Source of the DNA: Liolophura sinensis
Taxonomy: Eukaryota > Mollusca > Polyplacophora > Chitonida > Chitonidae
Reading direction: 5' to 3'
Assembly (NCBI RefSeq): GCF_032854445.1
Contig: NC_088300.1
Coordinates: 40,144,458-40,208,457 of the forward strand
DNA: 64,000 nucleotides
Shown: positions 24,561 to 35,045 of the stretch, one piece after another
Position numbering within the stretch: the first letter of the stretch is position 1
Layout: every line of letters begins with the position of its first letter
Program-made: the position numbers and the translations under genes
Notes under the pieces: generated by a model
Database searches by the model: none
Told to the model about the DNA's origin: nothing
Seen by the model: the letters and a program-made list of their open reading frames with translations, nothing else

Positions 24561-25019
24561 AGTGAGAGATTGGGACAATTTCAAGTTGGCAGGAACTTTT
24601 GTCACCTTATTTTCTTTAACAACGCAAAGCTGGCTCGATTCATATGTATATATCTAATTCTCATTACATGTTAAAGTAAACCCTTTCACGCTAAAGTAAT
24701 AGCTATTTCTTGTTTAGAAGCTATGCGCTGAAACAGACATTTGTATACCAGCCGTCAACGAAGGTGGACGCTCCAGGTCAACAGAGCCATTTTCAAGTCA
24801 CCTCGTTACAGACTGCGTCGGCGTGGACCTAATAAAGTGGTGCTTTGCCAGATCTTTACTGGCCTTTGCTCGCCTTTATGGAAAGCTACATGCCTAGAAT
24901 GTTCAAACAGCTGTTGATCACCCATTAAATAACTGTGTAGGCATCCATACACATCATGTACTGTCGACTTTGGGTGATTCGTGCTTTACAAATTGCACTC
25001 TAGGCAGAACTGGATGCCC
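24561..25019. other. non-coding DNA
   Basis: Spacer between arrays. Nothing recognised. Confidence 0.4.
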
Positions 25020-25250
25020 ATAGAAAACACTGGGCTTTAATTACATGAAACCTTCGAGAACCTTGGGCGGTAACTACACGGAACCCTCGAGAACCCTGGG
25101 CCTGAACTACATGTACACTGAACCCTCAGCTGTCACCACATGGAACTCTCGACAACCCTGAGCGGTAACTACATTGAGCGCTCGAGAACCCTCCACGCTA
25201 ACTACATGGAACTCTCAAGAAACCTGGACGGTAACTACATGCAGTATAGT
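25020..25250. repeat. 33-bp minisatellite, about 6-7 copies
   Basis: Degenerate unit of about 33 bp around GAACCCTCGAGAACCCTGGG and GGTAACTACATG. It is different in sequence from the 33-bp array at 23.1 kb. Confidence 0.85.
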
Positions 25251-25456
25251 TGCCAGTTTTCTCTTGTCATTTTGGTATCCAATGGAAGATGAGGACATCT
25301 CACCCCGCTGCCCGTGGGTCGCACACGCTTCACGAGGACGAATCAAATCGCGCGCCGCGAACGCTACCGTCCTCGTCCATTCGTGTCGCGACCCGTGGGC
25401 CGCGGGGCGAGATGTCCTCATCCGGCTTCCATACTATCCTGAGTTAGTTGCCAGTT
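25248..25456. mobile_element. CpG-rich fold-back element with direct-repeat flanks
   Basis: The left arm from 25289 (ATGAGGACATCTCACCCCGC, then GGGTCGC and ACACG) pairs with the complement of the right arm ending at 25422 (ATGAGGACATCTCGCCCCGC). The arms are about 70 bp with mismatches and flank a short loop near 25350. The outer part also pairs loosely through TGGAAG. An exact 11-bp direct repeat AGTTGCCAGTT lies outside both arms (from 25248 and from 25446). The stretch is far richer in CG than its surroundings. It could be a non-autonomous fold-back transposon; there is no coding role. Confidence 0.7.
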
Positions 25457-25460
25457 GTTT

Positions 25461-25887
25461 GAGACTCACATTTAAACTATGCATGAGCTGTTTGTAACTA
25501 ATTCATTTAACTGTATACAATATCCAATTTATACTGCACCTATCATGTTGCGATAAGTCGCTGAACAGCGACTTGGCAGAACTACCGGTTTGACTGGTAT
25601 CAGTGAGAGGTCAGTTACAATATACCTAACGTACAACTTGCAAATACGTTTTACGTCACTAGCAGCATCGTTTCAGTCGGATGATGACGATGCGTGCTTG
25701 AAACAGTTCAGTCCAAATTCTTATCCTTTTATAGCGCTCCCTCGCCTGTACGTTCATGCCGAAGACACGTGCTATAAATCCCGTCGAATCACGGCATACG
25801 AACTTCAGATCGGCCAGTGCTTGGCCTGTCCCCTGAGTGGATAGTCAGGCGAGGACGTATACGAAGATAAAGGATTTTAAACGTTCT
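25461..25887. other. non-coding DNA
   Basis: Nothing recognised. An 84-codon frame here has no known domain. Confidence 0.4.
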
Positions 25888-26427
25888 GGGCCCACTTGCA
25901 CAAAGAAATCGTAGCCATAATTGATTGTAGGTCCTACAATTTACAATTGGTTGTGAAAAAAAGTTTCAGAAGTTACAATCGTGAAATTCGCCGGCCAAAT
26001 TCGACTTGTAAATAAGGGTTGCCTGTGTAAATGGACAATGTACGAGCAATAACTTTTCTTGCCTTAATATTCAGAAGAGTTCTACATCATAATGATTCAG
26101 CATCTAATAACAACAATATGTGAAGAAATGCTCGTAACATCTTTTTGAGACAATTGCGACAATTGCATTGCACATCGTTGCAAAACTCATCGAAATGTGC
26201 TAACAGTCTGCCTACATTTACCCAAGTTTTTGTACTTAACGTTAATTTTGGGGTGATTATATTTACAACATGGCCGACCGCACTGTAATTTCTGATTGTA
26301 AATTACAACTATTTTAGCTTATAATCCCTTCGTGCAAGAGGGTGTCGATTGTAAACTAGGGCTACATCGAGATCTGAATGATTTGCAATCAATTTAGGCT
26401 TACGATCCCTTTGTGCAAGCGACCCCT
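25888..26427. mobile_element. MITE-like element with three related end sequences
   Basis: The left end has CTTGCACAAAGAAATCGTAG with CATAATTGATTGTA following. The complement of the right end has CTTGCACAAAGGGATCGTAA with TAAATTGATTGCA following. A third related end lies inside, as the complement of 26319..26339 (CTTGCACGAAGGGATTATAA). The interior is rich in TTGTAAATTACAA-type motifs and has no coding capacity. This suggests a non-autonomous DNA transposon with a duplicated right terminus or a nested copy. Confidence 0.75.
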
Positions 26428-26630
26428 GGTTACAACCCGACGCAGGGTTCTTCAATATTGGTTGATACTTCAGATCAAGGATGATAATGGTAGCAATGTG
26501 ATACGTAACAAAGTAGAATCGTCTTTAGCTAGGATGCAGGTGAAAATATGCGTCATATGCTTCTAACTGATTGATTGATTGGTATTATTATATCACATGT
26601 AAGTTTCTCGTCCCCTCAGAGCTACACACC

Positions 26631-26951
26631 AAAACACTTGTGTTGTATGCACACAAAGCTGTGTTCCTTCCTGTCGTATTTGAACAACTGTTTTGTGTTG
26701 AATTAACACAGGGTCTTATGTTGACAAATTGGAACAAAAGATGTGCTGGATATTGTGCACAATACTTGCTGTACCAACACAAATTAGCTAAATTGTGCAT
26801 GATATGCATTATTTCAGTTTGGTTCCACATAAGTTTGTGTTTTATTATTTTGTAATACAAACATGTCTTATTACTTCACATTTATTTGACACGTGTTTGT
26901 GTTGAGGTAACACATTTCTGTGTTTATTGAAAACAACACAAGTTGTCATGT
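26631..26951. mobile_element. AT-rich inverted-repeat element dense in TGTGTT/AACACA
   Basis: The left end AAAACACTTGTGTTGTATG resembles the complement of the right end (AACTTGTGTTGTTTT). The interior repeats TTTGTGTT and AACACAAA in both orientations. A 94-codon plus frame and a 90-codon minus frame span it, but they mirror the repeated motif and have no domain. It is organised like the element at 7593..7806, though the sequence is different. Confidence 0.55.
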
Positions 26952-28087
26952 TGGATTCCAACCGCTTTGTGCAGAGACCTGATAATAAAAGCTGATAACA
27001 AAAACAGATAATAAAACCTGATAACAAAAACCCATAATGAAAGCTGATAATAAATAAACATCATCTACAAGACTCGAGCGTGCCGCAGATTATATAAGAA
27101 CTTGAAACCAAGCTTACTGTCAGAAATCACTGTCGCCTGCCACTCGCTTAAAAATGACGTCACTATTTCAAAACGCCCAACCCTTTTTTCCAGAGGTTTG
27201 GGAGAAGGGCTCGAAATTCTGTGTCACAGAGTATAATAGCTCAACCAATGGTTTAAGGCAAGTCTGTATCTACTAACTACTCGCTTGCTCTACATCAGCT
27301 GTCAATGACAAATCATCACATTCTACCTTTTAACATTTGAGTTATTTTATCTAAAGCTCCGTCACAGGTAAACATTTTCATTCAGATACCTGGCGCAGAG
27401 TAAGGGCACATGTACAATATTTGAGACCCCCACGCACTGATGAGCTCTGGTCGATACACAAATCGTTAGTACCACGCACTGATGTCTACACTTATCTTTT
27501 TCGAGAAATGATTTACGGTTTTGTCCATGTCATCCCCCAGCACGCAAGGTATATAGAGGGTAAGTTAGAAGTGGATGTGTCAGGTGTTGCTAAGCTAAGA
27601 ACATGGTTATATATCACTCTTGTTGCTGTCAAGTATGTGGAAATACTTGACACAAACACACCATCTAGCCATGATATACCGCTCGAGTAAGGAAGCCAGG
27701 TATAGTGTTGTGATATTAGTCGCTTCCTTTGAGCTTGAGTCAGTTTGACAAAGCCCAAAATATCGCCGTTAGTCATATAGAATGGACTACTGTTACGCTG
27801 AATATCGAGGATTACGGCATATAGGCAGCAGACAAAGTAATCTGCAGTCGATCCAAGATGAAACTTTTATTGACTGCTATAGACTCTTGTGATAAGGCAT
27901 CTTCTGATGCTGATACTTGTGATCTTTGATGATTCCAAATACGTGCTAGGTATCAAATTTACAATGCAATATCACTTGCGTTTCTTATGAATAGCACGAT
28001 GGGCTGATAGGGGAAGGAATTCCAGTGTAGCTCTGGTGGCTGGTGGACAAGAGTTGGGCACGGCGCGGAAGTGCGGAGCGTGTGGAG
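26952..28087. other. upstream region of the receptor gene
   Basis: A short degenerate repeat (CTGATAATAAAAGCTGATAA and variants) fills about 26980..27055. Between 27.1 kb and the TATA box I see no other gene. An 89-codon frame at 27421..27690 lacks an ATG at its first codon and has no recognisable domain. The last 70 bp before the TATA box is GC-richer than its surroundings (GGGCACGGCGCGGAAGTGCG at about 28056). Confidence 0.45.
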
Positions 28088-28096
28088 TATAAATAG
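28088..28096 (+). promoter_or_regulatory. TATA box of the receptor gene
   Basis: TATAAATAG is a good match to the metazoan TATA consensus. It lies 202 bp upstream of the first in-frame ATG of the GPCR on the same strand. Initiation would be expected about 30 bp downstream, near 28118. No transcript data are available, so this is a prediction. Confidence 0.65.
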
Positions 28097-28236
28097 GGCT
28101 CTGTGAAAGAGACACAGACTAGCTGTACTGAGTATCGATCGGTTAGACAACGACGTACCGTTCAGTGTCAGACTGAAGGAAGGCAAGAGAAGTAAGGGTA
28201 CCAGTGCGGTCAAATCTTTACCGTTCGCTTCTGAAC

Positions 28237-28254
28237 ATGAAACTTCAAGGATAA
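28237..28254 (+). promoter_or_regulatory. upstream ORF 1 in receptor leader (5 codons)
   Basis: ATG AAA CTT CAA GGA TAA reads MKLQG then stop, in the predicted leader. Short upstream ORFs often reduce translation of the main frame. It ends 43 bases before the first in-frame receptor ATG. Confidence 0.5.
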
Positions 28255-28286
28255 CGCTGTGAGTACAATCCTCTGGTTTGACTTGC

Positions 28287-28298
28287 ATGACAATCTAA
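28287..28298 (+). promoter_or_regulatory. upstream ORF 2 overlapping the first receptor ATG
   Basis: ATG ACA ATC TAA reads MTI then stop. Its stop shares one base with the first in-frame receptor ATG (TAATG). This arrangement could allow termination-reinitiation. The receptor ATG at 28298 has C at -3, a poor context. The next in-frame ATG at 28343 has A at -3 and follows a start-stop ATGTAA at 28333. Confidence 0.5.
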
Positions 28299-29671
28299 TG
28301 AGTTATGAAAAGAAGACGACGCTATTTCGTCCATGTAACAGTATGATTTTATTGTTCAGCGGTAATCAATCGTTCCCGAATTTTCTCAATTTTTCCCTCG
28401 ACATCAATGGAAGCTATGAAAACTTCTCCACCACTTTAGAGAATGATGATACGCTTGCCGTTACAACTGTGCGGCTCATTTGTGTTGGTTTTATTCTGTG
28501 CATTATAGACGTTGTTGCGCTTTTGGGAAACGTCCTGGTCATCGTCGCTGTAGCGTCGACCAAGAGACTAAAAACGGTAACAAATTGTTTTGTCGTGTCG
28601 TTAGCAACGGCCGACTTGTTATTGTCATTATCGGTGATGCCTCTGGGAATTATGGTTGAAATGGTCGGCTCGTGGCCGCTTGGAGCAGCCCTTTGTGACA
28701 TGTGGATCTCTCTGGATGTTTTGTTGTGTACCGCTTCTATCCTGAACCTCTGCTGTATTAGTCTGGATCGCTACCTAGCCATTTCTAGACCGTTACTTTA
28801 CGCAACCAAAAGAAGTAAACGACTGGCGCTGTTGATGATATTTGTCGTTTGGTGTGCGTCAGTTATTGTAACATGCCCGCCGATATTCGGCTGGAAAGAG
28901 CATGGCAGGTACGAACATTCTAACCAATGTGGCCTCACCAAGGACCCAGGATATATTATTTACTCTGCCATGGGGTCTTTCTTTATTCCAATGTTAGTCA
29001 TGGTCTTCGTCTACGCAAGAATTTACAAAATCGTCTTTGACAGAGAGAAGCGTCTGTTACCATACCGACGCAGTCTTTTGCGTAGCCGAACAAAGAAAAC
29101 TGATTCTAGCAACAGTGACGAAAACAACGTGCTTCTTGTAATGGAAAACCGACACACGTGCAGCGGACGAGGCCAGGCTGCTAATAGTTTTCTGTCTCGA
29201 AATGGACGGCAAGTGAAGAAGAGTAGTTCCATACAGAATCTACCTGGCTGTACCATTGCCAATCAAGCCACGACAACTTTCAACGCCGAGGTTCCTTTGG
29301 AAGATACTCATCACAGAAACTACAACAGTGCCTCTAAGACACCTAGGCGTAATATAGGCGCAGACAAATTTAAAGATGTTCAAAAGGCAGAAAAGGCGCT
29401 TATTCTAAAAGAAGGGAAGACGGCCAAATCTCTGGCCATTGTTGTTGGAGGATTCATAATTTGCTGGCTTCCATTCTTCTGTGTTTATGTTCTGCGGGCG
29501 TTTTGTTACACGTGCAACGTCAGCACACGGTTATTCGTCATTCTTACTTGGTTTGGTTACTTCAACTCTGTCATCAACCCGTTCATCTATGCATTCTCAA
29601 ATATGGACTTTCGCCAAGCTTTCTGGCGATTGACATTTGGTGTTTTTGTGGAAAGCCCAGTAGCTGTGTGA
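28298..29671 (+). CDS. aminergic GPCR, octopamine/tyramine/alpha-adrenergic-like
   Basis: Intronless seven-helix class A receptor of 457 residues, predicted to sit in the plasma membrane, bind a biogenic amine and signal through G proteins. Seen, numbering from ATG 28298: four N-glycosylation sequons in the N-tail (N23, N31, N37, N42); GNVLV in TM1 (N78); ATADLLLS in TM2 (D106); C133 and C211 for the TM3-ECL2 disulphide; amine-binding D140 in TM3; LDRYLAI with DRY at 157-159; W185 in TM4; TM5 YSAMGSFFIP with S223 and S227, but alanine between S223 and M225; a third intracellular loop of about 125 residues (about 245-370), basic and Ser-rich; E372 before TM6, a possible ionic-lock partner for R158; CWLPFF at 389-394; W418 and Y421 in TM7; NPFIY at 427-431; a short 26-residue C-tail without cysteine. 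The TM5-TM7 wording recalls invertebrate octopamine (OAMB-type) and tyramine receptors; the ligand is inference. A start at 28343 (442 residues) is possible and has better context. Confidence 0.93.
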   Translation: MSYEKKTTLFRPCNSMILLFSGNQSFPNFLNFSLDINGSYENFSTTLENDDTLAVTTVRLICVGFILCIIDVVALLGNVLVIVAVASTKRLKTVTNCFVVSLATADLLLSLSVMPLGIMVEMVGSWPLGAALCDMWISLDVLLCTASILNLCCISLDRYLAISRPLLYATKRSKRLALLMIFVVWCASVIVTCPPIFGWKEHGRYEHSNQCGLTKDPGYIIYSAMGSFFIPMLVMVFVYARIYKIVFDREKRLLPYRRSLLRSRTKKTDSSNSDENNVLLVMENRHTCSGRGQAANSFLSRNGRQVKKSSSIQNLPGCTIANQATTTFNAEVPLEDTHHRNYNSASKTPRRNIGADKFKDVQKAEKALILKEGKTAKSLAIVVGGFIICWLPFFCVYVLRAFCYTCNVSTRLFVILTWFGYFNSVINPFIYAFSNMDFRQAFWRLTFGVFVESPVAV

Positions 29672-29870
29672 ACAGGGGTATATGGTGAGAATCATTTCCT
29701 GTGTGTAGCAATCCACAATTGAGCATTCAGCGTTTCATTTGCTTATGAATATTACAGAAGTGGCATTAAGCCATAATCATTCATTTATTTACTTACGAAC
29801 AAGAAGGGCTTTCCACTGTCTTCAGGAGGACTTCAGAGAAAAAACAACAGACAGTAAAAAAAAATTTTTA

Positions 29871-29876
29871 AATAAA
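29871..29876 (+). promoter_or_regulatory. candidate polyadenylation signal
   Basis: AATAAA lies 200 bases after the receptor stop codon, just after an A-run/T-run stretch. It is the first canonical signal seen on this strand downstream of the gene. Confidence 0.55.
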
Positions 29877-29879
29877 TGA

Positions 29880-32415
29880 GGAAGCGTTAAAAATGTCAGG
29901 AATATGTTATCATTATTTCTTTTTTAGACTCATGTTATTTTATTTGAGGACGCCATCTGGAGTACTGGATGAAGTTTTGTACAACGTGGTAAAACCGGAC
30001 TTGTGCAGGATGTGGATCTGTTATGTGTATGTGCTCATCTGGGCAAATGATTACTGCAATTTTGTCTCTGGCAAATTTGTTTTGTTTCAGTGAGTCGTAA
30101 CAGGTTTACCCATATCTGTTTGTCAAGTATCACGTTGTTTTACATAACGCTGTAGCGAGCGGAATCGAGGACTGTTAATTCATGTGGAGAATTGGCCGTC
30201 CCCAGTTACAGTATTCAATTAACTTCTTCTGGTTTCAATGCATGGCGTGATCAAGGCTTACTGGACCATCCAATATTTCAAGGTAATATTCACCGCAGCT
30301 TTGTGAATTGAGGAGATGAGGGAAGCGATTGGGGTGGGACGGGCGAAGACAAAATACAGGTTCGTCGGTTATGCACTATTACTCAAGGCCAATACATATT
30401 AAATTATAGGTTTGCGATTAGCTTTTACGGATATGTTTACGCTTACCGCAACAGGGTTTTATATAAATGAGTCGACACCACAAACATTAACTGACATCAT
30501 GATAACAGTTGACAAGTTTTTGTTGCTTTAAAATCTAAGATTTAAAGACGTGAAATGGTCACAATCCAAAGACCTCTTTGATATTAAAGGAACCACACTG
30601 ACGTTCAGTAGAAAAGTTCATAGATTACCGAACACAACTAAAGGGCAGATGATAAATTTAACGTCACACGGTTGCGTTTTTCCAAGATGTTCCTATTTTG
30701 TAATAAATTTCAGTTTTTGGAAAGTCAAAACTGTTTCACAATTAACCACTGATTGTTTCAGTTCTTAATCGTTTTATTACAACAGAAATATTAAATAGTA
30801 TTAGATAAAAAATATATATTACTGGTGTATGTTTTAAAATGCCACGAAGTTGCACAAAAAACCAAGGCAACAGACCAGAGTTGGATGGAAGATATCTTTA
30901 ACAGACTGATGAATACCTTTTCAGTTTGACAAGAAGCTACCCGACAAAAATGATCAGAAAACCTCTCTATCAAACTTCTCATGTCTAATAGCTTTCTCCA
31001 GACATATTTCTTCAGAGCGTTTCTCAGAAAACGCCAAATCTGTTGATTTTTACTACAACAGGTCTCCTTTATGTTTTTCCTTTTCATCCAAAAAAAAAAC
31101 GTGAAAAAACACTCAAAACTGTCAAAGCGACAAGGTAATCTTTGGCGCCGTGAAAGCACCAGTGCCAGGGAAATAGAGAAGTGAGAGAAGTGAAGAATGA
31201 AGATGTAGAAATCACAGAAACGTTGTCCAAGGTCAGTGAACTATAAAATGTGGAGCGCATATGTTACCATTCCGTCACGAGATTGTAAATCGGTATCTGT
31301 TTGTTTTTCACCACAATCACCATCACACCTCATTCATTCGTGTCATCTGCCGCTCTCATATGGAGCTCAGAGATATACACACAAGGACTTTCAAACGAAA
31401 AGTAATAACTTGCGGCATTCGTGTCTTGATCTCTTGCATGTGTGGTTATATAATGTCCTCTTGTCAAAATGTATTACAAGCATTTAATCGCCATTCGTTC
31501 AAATAGCGGTACATTTGCCCCGGAAACAAACAAACCACAATCAGCACTTTGATGACACTCACTGTCCACGTAGTGATGGAAGTGATGGAAACTCAACAGT
31601 GTGCAAACCATATCATGTTAACCATTGCCTGTTCATTATGATTTATGATTAGATGCATCTTCGTTAGCTCATTGCCACCGGGTATCATTTGAAACTCTTC
31701 TGTTTTTCGGAGTGCAGAGTTCGTTGCCTAGCTCAAATATTAATCACAACACTTAACATGTAATTAAAATTAGTCTTGTTTTTGGCGCAGAAAAAGCAAT
31801 GTATATATATATATATATACTTGGTGACGACATAGTGTATTCCTGTCCTGTTTTACAAGCTAAAAAGTCTGTTGAGGCGTTACCTTGGTCTAGTTCTCCG
31901 TAATGTCTTCCAGTGCAAATTTACATTACTCAACTTCCATCGATAAGCAGATGAAATGGCGTCATGAAACTTAAGGATCCAGTCAGCGTTGAATTTGTGA
32001 ATATATTTATCAGGCTATGATTCTACCGACAATGTTCTAAGTAAGTCTGTGTGATGTTTTTATATTCACTATTTATCTGTCTCAACGTCAGTTAATTAAC
32101 AGTTGTGCTTAAAAATGTCTTTGGTGTTCACTGCATATCAATTAATGTAATGAGTATGAATGAGTAGGTAGCCCGCAGGTAATTGATTTGCTGCATATAC
32201 AAGTACACTCTCATACACAATATTAATGCCACAAGATACTCGCTCACATATACATTGACGGAGAGCAAATCGACTTTGAGTGAGTGAGTTAGTGCTTGGG
32301 GTTTAACGTCGTACTCGAATCGATCTTGATGACAATAAGCTGTCGAAGGCGCTCCTGTCACCATTTGCGCAGTCTGACGTTCGCTGAAGACCACGTTTCT
32401 TCCACCAGTATATGT
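29880..32415. other. non-coding DNA downstream of the receptor
   Basis: No second gene is seen. A (TA)n run of about 20 bases lies at 31802..31821. TGGGGTTTAACGTCGTACTC near 32300 resembles the 3' tail of a SINE in minus orientation. Frames of up to 122 codons have no recognisable domain. Confidence 0.4.
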
Positions 32416-32419
32416 GCAT

Positions 32420-32592
32420 TTCTGTAGGTCACACGTGGGTAAGTTTGCCAGAATATAACTTGCCAAAGGACAGTGGTTTATACTCCGGGAAACCCGGATT
32501 CCTCCGCCCATTAAACTGACCGCCCTTATGTATTAAGCGAGTAACGCCTGAATATGACGTTAGACAACAATGACAAATAAAAATTACATTAA
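32420..32592 (+). mobile_element. SINE family 3, partial
   Basis: Shares with 46965..47192 the order GTAGGTCACACGTG, AACTTGCCAAAGG, TTCCTCC, TAAACTGACCGCC, a Meta-like 3' domain with the TATTAAGCGAGTAACG type, and a tail with GACAACAATGACAAATAA. Plus orientation. The head is not clear. Confidence 0.65.
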
Positions 32593-33814
32593 GTCTAAAC
32601 TGGATTAATTGCACAAAGAGCTGGTGAACATTTTAGAATACAGAAAATGTGTTGTTTTCCAGATTAAATTGAAAGCTATCTACAATACATAGTTTCAAGA
32701 ATCTGTCATCTGAGTCATAAGAGTGCTTATAAAGTCAGGATTCATTAGAATCATTTGACATCAACTCTGACCAAGCTAGTGTTCTCGGTAACGTTAGAAA
32801 GAAGTTTCATAATTTGGAACATGTTGAATAGGGCCTTACCAGAAGATTGCCAAGCGTCAAAAAACCAGGTATGGTAAGGCGAGGATTCGGCCCCAGTACA
32901 AGAAGGTGTGCACCTCAAGAAATGAAATTGACTATAGCTGTGATTGCCAGCTGCTGACACATTTGTAAGGCTATTTCTTTTTTCAGTTTCCTTTTACTTC
33001 CCTTTCCCTGTTATATAGCAAAAATACATGAAGCAATGTATAGATAGTAAAATCAAAAAATTGGTAGCCTGCTCCAGTGACACTAAAATATGTTTATCTT
33101 GCCAGAAAAAGTATGTTGCCAGAAAAAATAAAAATAACCGCACAAAGAATCGAACTCTTCCTTGAAGTAAAAACTGTGCTCTCTATAGCGACCCATTCGC
33201 TGTACTATGAAGGATGACAGACAGACTATGGCATTTTTAAAGTTGCCAAATTATGACAAAACTGATAACATTATAAAGTTTATTTTTCACATAAGACAAA
33301 ACGTTAACCAAAACTAAACTTTGACAGCACGTAGAAATACACACAGGAAAGGTTCAGTAAGGACATTTTTCTGGTTAACGTCGATCTTCATTCTGTAAAT
33401 AAAAATAGTGCCTTGTTCAAACGAAAAATTGGCGTTTTAGATCGAGAGTGCATTTTGGTGGGTTATTACTAAGTAACCATCTCTTTTATGACATTATAAC
33501 TTTCATGAGTGCTTCGACCAAGTTTTTGGATTTCCAAGAATCGGAAATTTACAGAATTGTGCTGGGATTTTGAAATTTGCCCTTTCTTATCGTACCTCTC
33601 TGGGTCCGATTCTCCGATACGGGCTACACGAAGTCTGAGTTTAAACCGACTGCTGTGTTAACATAGCTGTGTTCAAACTGTTGCTATTTCCTTTTGAATA
33701 TCAGATTCGGTGATTTAGGAAATCCTTCGAAAGTTTGCAGCACAGTGGTCAAATCCGATGCCATAACGTTCCCCTTTAGTTAGCATTCAGCCTTTTCAGC
33801 TAAAGTGTGCATAT
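32593..33814. other. non-coding DNA
   Basis: A minus-strand B-box-like GAGTTCGATTC lies near 33150 with a loose A-box-like stretch further out, but no cloverleaf forms. Nothing else is recognised. Confidence 0.4.
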
Positions 33815-34115
33815 CGTAAACTATTACGTCGATGTTGTCGGGCAGAAGTACCATTAAGCATATTTGATACTTTGTCCCGATTGTAGTGCGACTCAGTGTG
33901 TGATGACTATAGTGCCTCCTTTGGGACTCGTGTATAATAATATTGTTGGCTGCCAAACTGTGCGACGTAAACTATTACGTCGATGTTGTCGGGAAGAAGT
34001 ACCATTAAGCATATTTGATACTTTGTCCCGTTTGTAGTGCAACTCAGTGTGTGATGACTATAGTGCCTCTTTTGGGACTCGTTTGGGACTGTGTTGGCTG
34101 CCAAACTGTGTGAGA
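33815..34115. repeat. 151-bp tandem duplication, 2 copies
   Basis: CGTAAACTATTACGTCGATG starts at 33815 and again at 33966. The two copies agree closely through ACCATTAAGCATATTTGATA and GTGTGATGACTATAGTGCCT to GGCTGCCAAACTGTG, with a small difference around the GGGACTCGT motif near the end. Confidence 0.95.
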
Positions 34116-35045
34116 GCAAGTTATAGTTATTGGTGTGCGTGTTTGTCCCTACCCTTTTTTACCTTGCGCTAGGAGCTATCCCTGTGTAAACTTCGTTGCC
34201 TGAGAACTTTCATTTTGAATACATCACTCGTTTTCTTTTAATTTATATTCCAGTTTTTTTTTGGCTCCAATTGGCTAATTATAAGGGGTTCCTACAAGTG
34301 TTGTGATGACGGCACATAGCTAAAACCTTATTCTTACAGTCTACAGAGCTTATTATCGTTGTTCAGTTGATGGTTACGCCCCTGGGGGTCACAGGGATAG
34401 AGGTGGCATCCTATTTCATGACCAGGTCGGGTCACTGGTACAGAGAGGCGCGGATCTCTGTTGTCGAACTAACTGTGTTGTCTTTCTGCCCTGTTGCATG
34501 ATGACTCTCTGTCAGATCTTTAACATTTTAGATTTGACGGAGCGTTCACACTGGTTTGAGATATGTTATCTATTCGTTTATTTTTCTATGACATATAAGA
34601 CTATATCTCTGGCCTTTGTTTGTCAATATTTGGATGTCTACTCTCACATGGCAGATCGACCTACCTTTTCTTCATTGTGTATTGCTGGCCCCGGCTGATC
34701 TATATTGTCATCTAACTTTCTATTTTAAGTTTTTTTTACAGCGATATTTAAATAGGTAGTACATATATAAATGGATTCCTATACTTGGCCTGTAATCGTT
34801 AATATGAATATTTCGTCCTATATTTTTTCAGAAAGTGTTGAGCATGGCGTTAAGTAACAAAACCAAAGCCGTTCCTTGTAAAAGACGTAAGACCTGTTCT
34901 TGCCAGCAGAACCGAGACCTCTAAATGTCATCCCTGTCGTTGTGTGACAGTTCGCTTGACTGGCAAGCGTATACAGAAGTCACCATTCAACGATGAATCC
35001 GCAAAAAATGCCTCTGACTGCTGAGCTGCATTGATGACTGCATCA
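34116..35045. other. non-coding DNA
   Basis: GTTGAGCATGGCGTTAAGTA near 34840 resembles a SINE 3' tail that also appears near 39466 and 48615. No gene recognised. Confidence 0.4.

Noticed and set aside
27421-27690. 89-codon frame just upstream of the receptor
   Set aside because: The first codon is TTG, no domain is recognised, and an overlapping minus-strand frame of similar length exists.
33120-33220. Possible minus-strand tRNA (GAGTTCGATTC word)
   Set aside because: A four-pair T-arm can be drawn, but the acceptor stem does not pair and the A-box region is poor. More likely a worn tRNA-derived relic.
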